Positions 1-5,011 of a stretch of DNA of 6,953 bases are shown in pieces (position 1 is the stretch's first letter; each line of letters begins with the position of its first letter). The notes below the pieces were generated by a model. The model worked only from the letters and a program-made list of their open reading frames with translations, was not told the DNA's origin and made no database searches. The position numbers were made by a program, and so were the translations under genes. The DNA comes from Actinomycetes bacterium (GTDB lineage Bacteria; Actinomycetota; Acidimicrobiia; Acidimicrobiales; Acidimicrobiaceae), in contig JAKAPB010000097.1 of NCBI GenBank assembly GCA_021823045.1, positions 1 through 6,953 of the forward strand, written 5' to 3'.

Positions 1-473
1 GGACATTACCGAAGAGTTGTAGACCAGAGTCCCAGCCATGGTCAGACCCGTGGGGATGTAACTCCTGTCGGCCGAGATAAGCGCCTTGCCGTAGGAGTTG
101 AAGTTGACATTGGGTCCCAGCCTTTAAGCAGCATTCCTTGTTTGTCCATCGATGCGAACGCCTCATCACCGTCGACCCACACGAGTCCCCACTTTGGATT
201 TGACGCCTCGGCTTGTATCTTTGTGAGGAGGGGACCGGTTGAGTCGTCGTCTAGCGAAACCGGTATCCCGGTAGCCTTGTGGAAAGCCTCTATGGTCGGT
301 GAGTCGTATCCCTGGGCAGAATATATGACGAGTGTTGGCTCTGTTTTGTAGCCGAAGCCAGGGTACTCGACGCCGTACTCGACCCGCAAGCCGCCAACAT
401 CCCACTAAGTGCGAGTGGTGCACCGCTCGTCGTTAGGGCCTTTAAGCAAATTTTGCTTGGCCCGCCGGATCTG
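1..473 (-). pseudogene. Decayed lipoprotein solute-binding protein (Fe(III)/phosphonate-type ABC), partial
   Basis: The minus strand encodes most of the N-terminal lobe of a periplasmic-binding protein of the FbpA/AfuA/PhnS-like class, but in several frames. At 445-386 there is a signal-peptide core (ALTTSGAPLALSGMLAAC) ending in the lipobox LAAC, with the Cys codon at 388-386. At about 349-113 the frame changes to the family start LVIYSAQGYDSPTIEAF, followed by a DSTGPLLTKIQAE segment and GLVWVDGDEAF. From about 113 to 1 a further frame gives SYIPTGLTMAGTLVYNSSVM, typical of the same family. The breaks lie at short homopolymers: near 440-450, at the T4 run 344-347 and at the G3 run 112-114. 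The last two are each consistent with one missing base. A possible twin-arginine stretch (IRRAKQNLLK, about 470-441) precedes the core in yet another frame, and no start codon can be fixed. The C-terminal part lies outside the window. The ligand cannot be read from this fragment. Sequencing error is an alternative explanation, but three breaks in 350 bases beside intact genes favour a pseudogene. Confidence 0.72.
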
Positions 474-692
474 ATTTGATGGGATCCGGACCTTTCATAT
501 TTCGCATTTTTAGTCGCGGCACAATACTTGTCGTGTCAATGAAACCCTGGGTGCACAGTGGGTGAAATCGCGGTTTACTCTAAGCAAAGAGTTGTTGCGA
601 CGTGTGCCTTCTTTCTAAAACTTTGCAGAGATGACTCGCTGGGTGATTGGACGACGAACAGAAATGTTTCCTAGTATCACCGATTATCACGA

Positions 693-815
693 CTATTTAG
701 TTGTTTCGCCTTGAGAGTCCCGCTCAGCACCCTTCGAGGCCACGATTTCGCCGATACATGTGGAACAGTCCTCTCCACAAGCTATTTCGGCAGCGCCGAG
801 AATATCTTCCGTGGT
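693..815 (-). pseudogene. Possible relic of a small Cys-cluster ([2Fe-2S] BFD-like) protein
   Basis: The minus strand reads 40 codons to a TAG at 695-693. They have a protein-like composition: a predicted helix (TTEDILGAAEI), a tight Cys cluster (ACGEDCSTC, pattern C-x3-C-x2-C), a second helix (IGEIVASKG) and a charged tail. This resembles the C-terminal half of bacterioferritin-associated-ferredoxin (BFD)-like [2Fe-2S] domains, in which a CxxC follows a helix. The frame is closed by a TAG directly upstream (818-816), there is no start codon, and I see no C-x-C half in any frame upstream. If real, it is a remnant. It lies beside a decayed binding protein of a family that often carries iron, which fits an eroding iron-related locus. 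It may also be a chance open stretch. Confidence 0.25.
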
Positions 816-932
816 CTAATCCGGCGTTAGATGCTAAGGCTTTCTAAGTTTTAGGAGATTACACTTTGCCCCTCTATGGGAGCGGTCTTGTCCTTAATTT
901 GACGAAAACAAGTTAAAGGCGCAAGGCATGGG

Positions 933-965
933 CGATCTGTTTTCATACTTTTGGACGACAGATCG
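933..965. promoter_or_regulatory. Perfect 8-bp inverted repeat, candidate operator
   Basis: CGATCTGT at 933-940 is repeated as its exact reverse complement ACAGATCG at 958-965, separated by 17 bases. The element lies about 50 bases ahead of the ATPase start, where an activator or repressor site is expected. No T-run follows, so it is not a terminator. A LuxR/NarL-type dimer such as the regulator encoded at the end of the operon is the obvious candidate ligand, but this rests on position only. Confidence 0.4.
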
Positions 966-982
966 ACCACTTCTGGCGGACA
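948..982. repeat. Imperfect direct repeat with 22-bp period
   Basis: CTTTTGGACGACA (948-960) and CTTCTGGCGGACA (970-982) match at 10 of 13 positions and start 22 bases apart, close to two helical turns. They overlap the inverted repeat at 933-965 and sit 35 to 70 bases ahead of the ATPase start. Tandem half-sites on one DNA face are common for response regulators, so this is an alternative reading of the operator. It could be chance at this level of identity. Confidence 0.28.
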
Positions 983-1015
983 CCTGCCCGATAAGCCGTC
1001 TCATAGTTTGGTCTA

Positions 1016-1993
1016 ATGACTACAAAAGTATCGACCTACGCCGCTTCAGGGGTATTGGAAGGTGTTGATGATGGTAACATCGTCACGACTAGGAACCTTA
1101 CCAAGAAGTTTGGAGACCGAATTGCGGTCAACAAAGTAAGTCTTGCGATTCCGAGGGGTATCGCCTTTGGGTATCTGGGCCCAAATGGCGCTGGAAAGAC
1201 GACTCTGATCAGAATGCTTCTTGGACTCACTAAGCCAACATCTGGAGAGATGGTCCTAAGGGGATATCCGCTTCCGTCTCAGAGAAGCGCTGCTCTTTCA
1301 AAGGTCGGAGCGATCATTGAAGAACCGCGCTTTCATCCCCATTTAACCGGGAGGGAGAACCTCGAGGTTTTCGCTTCCGCTAGGGACAAGGAATCATTCG
1401 AGAGGATCTCGGACGCATTAGAACGCGTCGGCCTTGGGGAGCGTACTAATGAGAGGGTTCGAGGGTACTCCCTCGGCATGCGCCAGCGTCTGGGGATAGC
1501 TCGGTGTCTGCTCTCGGATCCTGAGCTGTTAATTCTCGACGAGCCGATGAACGGTTTGGACCCCGGTGGGATACTGGAATTTAGGCATCTGATACGGAGT
1601 TTTGTCGACGAGGGGCGCACCGTCGTTATCTCATCCCATCTCTTGGATGAGATAGAGAAGACTTGCGACGCAGTAGCGATCGTCGATAGTGGGCAAGTCG
1701 TCAAACAGGGAAATCTGTCCGAGCTCACCGGCATTTCGACTGGGACGGCACTTTTTGAAGTGAATTCGAGTGACCTTGCGGAGCCGATCGTCGCTGGATC
1801 GAGGCTAATCCTTGGATTCACCAAGGTTTCCGACACGAAGCTTAGGGTACAGCTTGCAAAGGGGATCGCCACCTCACAGATTACCAAGGCTTTAGTAGAT
1901 GCAGGAATAGCCGTGGAGTCGATACTCAATGAAACTACCAACTTAGAAGATGAATTCTTGGCCATTACAAATAAGAGTGGAGTCCAACTATGA
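1016..1993 (+). CDS. ABC transporter ATPase, BcrA/LanF-like with E-loop
   Basis: This 325-residue nucleotide-binding subunit powers the permease encoded next to it, on the cytoplasmic side of the membrane. Visible motifs in order are Walker A GPNGAGKT (55-62), the Q-loop region reading AIIEEPRFHP (99-108) with Glu102-Glu103 where most ABC ATPases have Gln, signature YSLGMRQRLGIA (151-162), Walker B LLILDEP (171-177), D-loop GLD (180-182) and the switch His in SSH (206-208). A C-terminal domain of about 100 residues follows, as usual for drug- and peptide-type exporters. Glu at the Q-loop ('E-loop') together with the EEPxF..LTxxENL surroundings is typical of bacitracin (BcrA) and lantibiotic-immunity (LanF) ATPases, so antimicrobial-peptide or other lipophilic drug export is likely; the substrate is unknown. 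The ATG is the only start after an in-frame TAG at 1004-1006. It has no Shine-Dalgarno site, which suggests a leaderless message, and it adds about 20 residues before the usual family start. The stop overlaps the permease ATG by 4 bases. Confidence 0.93.
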   Translation: MTTKVSTYAASGVLEGVDDGNIVTTRNLTKKFGDRIAVNKVSLAIPRGIAFGYLGPNGAGKTTLIRMLLGLTKPTSGEMVLRGYPLPSQRSAALSKVGAIIEEPRFHPHLTGRENLEVFASARDKESFERISDALERVGLGERTNERVRGYSLGMRQRLGIARCLLSDPELLILDEPMNGLDPGGILEFRHLIRSFVDEGRTVVISSHLLDEIEKTCDAVAIVDSGQVVKQGNLSELTGISTGTALFEVNSSDLAEPIVAGSRLILGFTKVSDTKLRVQLAKGIATSQITKALVDAGIAVESILNETTNLEDEFLAITNKSGVQL

Positions 1994-2784
1994 CCACGAT
2001 CGATTATGGGTGGCTCGTTCGGTCGATGAGCAAGGCCGAACTGACCAAGCTGAAGAAAAGGCGTGGACTTTTCTGGACTACCCTGCTATTGAGTTTTGGG
2101 TCGGTAGTTATCTACTATGCGGTACTCGAGATTATGCACCTCATCGCTCCGGCAACCCACGGCGTGGCCGGAGGTGTTCTCAATCTCTCCCGGGCGATAA
2201 ACATTGAAACCCTCATCGGCGGTACGGCCGCAATTCTTGTTGGGGCTAATGCTGGAGCGGGAGATTCTAATGGGGTATTTAGGGATCTAGTCGCCACGGG
2301 TAGGTCCCGGGTAGGTCTCTTTTTCGCCCGGATTTCTGGAGCGATCGGAATGTTCTGGCCGATGTTCTTTGCGGCATTCTTGACGATGGCACTGGTAAGT
2401 ACGACCCTTGCAGGCAGTGGCGTGGACTCGGCACCGAGTTTGGGAACACTTGCACACTATGGGGCGATAGCCTTACTATCCACAACCTTTGAACTGCTGC
2501 TGGCGCTGGGGCTTGCATCTTTTACCGTTTCGAAGTCCGCGACGATCGCCGTCTTGATGGCATGGGAATTCATAGTCCAACAGCTTCTTTTGCTAATAAC
2601 ATGGTTTGGAGTCTTCAGAGAGATTCTCCCGCTGTCCTCAATCGGACGGCTCTCGCCCAAGGCTCACGGCCCGCTGCGCTTCGTTCCCGGGGAAAGTGTA
2701 TTTGTCGCAGTTGCCGTTCTTGTCGTATGGACTGCGTTAGCGCTCTGGCTAGGCGCCTTCAAGACGAAACGCATGGATGCATAG
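1990..2784 (+). CDS. ABC-2 type transporter permease
   Basis: This 264-residue integral membrane partner of the preceding ATPase has about six hydrophobic helices at roughly 27-46, 71-90, 107-137, 155-178, 182-205 and 235-257. The N-terminus (residues 1-26) is basic, with KLKKRR just before helix 1, and the C-terminus ends KTKRMDA; both are probably cytoplasmic. The segment GDSNGVFRDLVATGRSR (91-107) between helices 2 and 3 matches the ABC-2 motif in which a short cytoplasmic helix contacts the ATPase. Length and topology fit BcrB/NatB/LanE-like permeases. The start codon overlaps the ATPase stop (ATGA), and a GGAG lies about 8 bases upstream, so translation is probably coupled. With a single permease and a single ATPase gene, a heterotetramer of two of each is the expected transporter. 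Substrate unknown. Confidence 0.88.
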   Translation: MTTIDYGWLVRSMSKAELTKLKKRRGLFWTTLLLSFGSVVIYYAVLEIMHLIAPATHGVAGGVLNLSRAINIETLIGGTAAILVGANAGAGDSNGVFRDLVATGRSRVGLFFARISGAIGMFWPMFFAAFLTMALVSTTLAGSGVDSAPSLGTLAHYGAIALLSTTFELLLALGLASFTVSKSATIAVLMAWEFIVQQLLLLITWFGVFREILPLSSIGRLSPKAHGPLRFVPGESVFVAVAVLVVWTALALWLGAFKTKRMDA

Positions 2785-2825
2785 GGCTGCATGGGAGTTC
2801 ACCTGATTTAGGATCTGAGTAAGCC

Positions 2826-4055
2826 ATGACCTACAGCCTTGACCATTTTCTAAGCGCCGACGGATTGGCTGTTCGTCGGCGCTTGTCTGCTCGCTACTTT
2901 GATCCTGCGCTAGTGCTAGGTTTATCAGTGATACACCTCGTTACAGGGGTGTCGATAGTGCTTTTTGTTAGTCGAGACCATGGACACTATCTATTGACTT
3001 TGCTTGGATCTGCGGCACTTATACTCGGCGATCTGTCGCTGACAAAGAGACGTTCACGGCCTACATTTGTGCTCGCTTGCACCCTCGGGGCGTTCTTTCT
3101 TGCCGAGGTAATAAAGGGATTCTCGGTGCCGATATTTGACGCACCTATCGCTTTAATAGTGGCAATCTACTCATATGCACTACTGTCTTCGCCTCAGAGG
3201 CTGCTGAAAACGGCTCTGTTGGTATGGTTCGGTGTGATTGTGGCAATGTCTATGGGTACGCCCTTTTCCTGGGGAAGCCTCTTCGGCATCATCGCAATTG
3301 CGACACTGGTTGTCGGCGTGGGCTCAACCACGGGCCTATATGCCGGGATTCGCCGCGAGTATGTTGCTCAACTGCTAGAGAGAACCCAAACCCTAGCAAG
3401 GGAAAGAAACCTGCTGGCCGATAAGGCGGTTGCCGAGGAACGGGTACGTATTGCCAGGGAGCTTCACGATATCGTATCTCACCACATTGCTCTCATGGTT
3501 ATAGAAGCCAACGCAGCGAGGGCTACCTTGACCAGCCAGCCAGCCAAGAGCGCCGAGATGATCGATCAGGTCGCCAATTCCGGCCGAAGTGCATTGAATG
3601 AGATGCGTCGAATGCTCGGAGTTTTGAGAACCGCTGACCTTGATACCGCTCCACTTGGTCCATCCCCGGGAATCGACGAGATCAGGGGTCTTGTCCATAG
3701 AACCGAGGAGGCTGGGATATCGATCGAATACGTGTTAGAAGGAGATTCATCTTCCCTGACCGAACAGGTTCAACTGTCCTGCTACCGCATCGTACAGGAG
3801 GCTTTGACCAATGTCATCAAATACGCACCCTCATCGCATACTTCGGTAAAGGTGGTGATTTCTCCAACCGAGATAGAGCTGGATGTGCTGGACGACGGCC
3901 CGGGTGAGGCATCGAAGATGCGTACAGGTCACGGGATAGTGGGTATGCGGGAGAGGGTAGCCATCTTTGGTGGAAATCTTGTAGCGGGAAACAGAATTGC
4001 TGGCGGTTTTGAGGTCAGAGCCTCAATCCCAGTAAGGGGACAAGGACAGTCTTGA
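2826..4055 (+). CDS. NarL-family sensor histidine kinase, six-helix membrane sensor
   Basis: This 409-residue kinase belongs to the HisKA_3/HATPase_c type. Residues 27-172 form about six membrane helices (near 27-49, 55-71, 80-99, 107-121, 129-143, 151-172) joined by loops of only about 4-12 residues, so there is no separate extracellular sensor domain. A coiled linker (about 175-205) leads to the dimerisation helix RIARELHDIVSHH (208-220), where His214 is the expected phosphoacceptor. The ATP-binding domain has the N-box YRIVQEALTNVIKYA (320-334), G1 DDGPG (356-360) and G2 GHGIVGMRERV (368-378), all intact. It should autophosphorylate and pass the phosphate to the regulator encoded next. The ATG is the first start after an in-frame TAA (2820-2822); only a weak AGGA lies about 12 bases upstream. 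A 41-base gap without a terminator separates it from the permease, so it is probably co-transcribed. The stimulus is most likely sensed in or at the membrane, in the manner of DesK- or LiaS-type kinases (inference). Confidence 0.92.
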   Translation: MTYSLDHFLSADGLAVRRRLSARYFDPALVLGLSVIHLVTGVSIVLFVSRDHGHYLLTLLGSAALILGDLSLTKRRSRPTFVLACTLGAFFLAEVIKGFSVPIFDAPIALIVAIYSYALLSSPQRLLKTALLVWFGVIVAMSMGTPFSWGSLFGIIAIATLVVGVGSTTGLYAGIRREYVAQLLERTQTLARERNLLADKAVAEERVRIARELHDIVSHHIALMVIEANAARATLTSQPAKSAEMIDQVANSGRSALNEMRRMLGVLRTADLDTAPLGPSPGIDEIRGLVHRTEEAGISIEYVLEGDSSSLTEQVQLSCYRIVQEALTNVIKYAPSSHTSVKVVISPTEIELDVLDDGPGEASKMRTGHGIVGMRERVAIFGGNLVAGNRIAGGFEVRASIPVRGQGQS

Positions 4056-4690
4056 TAACAGTACTCATTGCCGACGACCAGCCGATGATTCGTTCGGGAT
4101 TTAGATTGATCCTCGAGGCCCAAGGTGACATTGATGTAGTCGCAGAGGCAAATGACGGTTTGCAGGCGGTAGACCTAGCCGAGCGGCTAAAGCCCGATGT
4201 GGTCTTGATGGATATAAGGATGCCCCAGATGGACGGGATCGAAGCGACGAGGCAGATCAACTCTGCGAAGGTTCTGATCCTCACAACCTTCGACCTTGAC
4301 GAATACGTGGTTTCGGCTCTGGCAGCTGGTGCAAGCGGGTTTCTGCTTAAAGATTCGACCGCAGCAGAGTTAGTCGGAGCGGTAAGGTCGATAGCGAAGG
4401 GAGACGCTGCACTTTCCCCTTCGGTCACCAAGACAATTTTGGACCTCGTTCGAGAAAGACCAGCCTTTAGATATGAGCCGCCAGCGGAGGTAGAAGATCT
4501 CAGTTCGCGAGAGCTCGAAGTACTAAAGTGCCTGGCCCAAGGGTGGTCGAACCAAGAGATTGGCGAGCACCTCTACCTTTCCGAAGCAACGGTGAAGACC
4601 TACATCTCTCGGATACTGTTCAAGCTAAAGCTGCGAGATCGAGTGCAGGCTGTAGTTTATGCGTTTAGATATGGCCTCTATGACGACTGA
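4052..4690 (+). CDS. NarL/LuxR-family response regulator
   Basis: This 212-residue cytoplasmic transcription factor is the expected partner of the kinase before it. The receiver domain (1-118) has acidic residues Asp8-Asp9, phospho-acceptor Asp54 in LMDIRMP, switch Thr78/79 in LILTTF and Lys100 in FLLKD, all as needed for phosphorylation. The C-terminal LuxR-type helix-turn-helix (about 147-205) contains LSSRELEVLKCLAQG and the recognition region LSEATVKTYISRILFKL. The start is TTG, overlapping the kinase stop in TTGA, with AGGAC about 6 bases upstream as ribosome binding site; the protein then begins ITVLIADDQP, the usual family start. The overlap implies translational coupling and matched kinase/regulator levels. 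The likely target is the promoter region of this operon (inference from layout). A hairpin terminator follows about 20 bases after the stop. Confidence 0.94.
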   Translation: MITVLIADDQPMIRSGFRLILEAQGDIDVVAEANDGLQAVDLAERLKPDVVLMDIRMPQMDGIEATRQINSAKVLILTTFDLDEYVVSALAAGASGFLLKDSTAAELVGAVRSIAKGDAALSPSVTKTILDLVRERPAFRYEPPAEVEDLSSRELEVLKCLAQGWSNQEIGEHLYLSEATVKTYISRILFKLKLRDRVQAVVYAFRYGLYDD

Positions 4691-4710
4691 AATAGTCCGG
4701 CATGCATTTG

Positions 4711-4732
4711 AGCGTCACGCAGCCGTGACGCT
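4711..4732 (+). terminator. Intrinsic-type terminator after the operon
   Basis: AGCGTCACG (4711-4719) pairs perfectly with CGTGACGCT (4724-4732) around the 4-base loop CAGC, 20 bases after the regulator stop. The downstream T tract is short and interrupted (TTTCGGTATT), so read-through is possible. On the minus strand no T-run follows the stem, so it does not look like a terminator for the convergent gene. Confidence 0.65.
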
Positions 4733-4788
4733 TTCGGTATTGCTGTAATTTATTAGCGAAGTTCCCGAGCAAAATGATCGTTATCTTC

Positions 4789-4872
4789 TGAGGATTTCAA
4801 AGGCTGTCCGGCAGAAGTTCGGGGGAAGTTTCGGAGTTGCGCAGGATAGCCTTCTTAACATCCTCATTTTTT
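4789..4872 (+). terminator. Large stem-loop followed by T6; second terminator or small RNA
   Basis: TGAGGAT (4789-4795) pairs with ATCCTCA (4860-4866). Inside it AGGCTGTCC (4801-4809) pairs with GGATAGCCT (4844-4852), nine pairs including one G-U. The stem halves are joined by a small internal loop (5 and 7 bases) and capped by a G-rich loop of about 34 bases holding a near-repeat (GAAGTTCGG / GAAGTTTCGG). Six T follow directly (4867-4872). On the plus strand this fits a backup terminator for the operon or the 3' end of a small RNA. No clear promoter lies between 4733 and 4788. The structure is hand-folded and no energy was computed. Confidence 0.4.
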
Positions 4873-5011
4873 GCTGAGGTCGCTCAGAGCAGACCAGATA
4901 TTTTGCCTTCGGCTGACTATCCCGAAGGACTTTGCACAAGTCTTGGCTGAAATTACTCACAGACGGCTTGGGTGCATAGAGGCAGTTCAAGAAGCTGGTT
5001 GTTTTGTAACT
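4873..5011. other. Convergent intergenic space with two small hairpins
   Basis: This lies between the operon's downstream structures and the end of the minus-strand Asp-box gene. CTGAG/CTCAG at 4874-4887 (4-base loop) and CCTTCGG/CCGAAGG at 4906-4928 (9-base loop) are perfect inverted repeats. Neither is followed by a T-run on either strand, so neither is a clear terminator for the minus-strand gene. I see no gene here. Confidence 0.4.

Larger units (their letters stand above)
474..1015. other. Intergenic region upstream of the transporter/two-component operon
   Basis: No intact gene is visible on either strand over about 540 bases. The minus strand has a TTGACA-like hexamer at 538-533, ahead of the binding-protein pseudogene, but no matching -10. 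The 693-815 stretch (minus) may be a gene relic, listed separately. The last 100 bases before the ATPase hold an inverted repeat and a direct repeat, also listed. I did not find a convincing sigma70-type -35/-10 pair for the operon. TTGACG at 899-904 has no good -10 at 16-18 bases, and CATAGT at 1002-1007 would suit a nearly leaderless transcript but lacks a -35. Confidence 0.5.

Noticed and set aside
142..351. 69-codon plus-strand open frame
   Set aside because: It is antisense to the binding-protein pseudogene, where family motifs are clear on the minus strand.
866..916. A 16-codon open frame starting with TTG after an AGGAG (853-857), a possible leader peptide ahead of the operon
   Set aside because: A TTG start with 8-base spacing and no recognisable peptide or attenuator downstream. 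Such a short frame is expected by chance.
4789..4872. Actinobacterial 6C RNA
   Set aside because: The loop holds a G-run on the plus strand and a single five-C run on the minus strand, without the two C-rich hairpin loops of that motif.
4906..4928. CCTTCGG/CCGAAGG hairpin as terminator of the minus-strand gene
   Set aside because: It has a nine-base loop and no T tract on the minus strand; possible but unsupported.
4781..4990. 69-codon minus-strand open frame downstream of the Asp-box gene
   Set aside because: It starts with TTG without a ribosome site, covers the two-part stem-loop, and has a composition unlike a folded protein.
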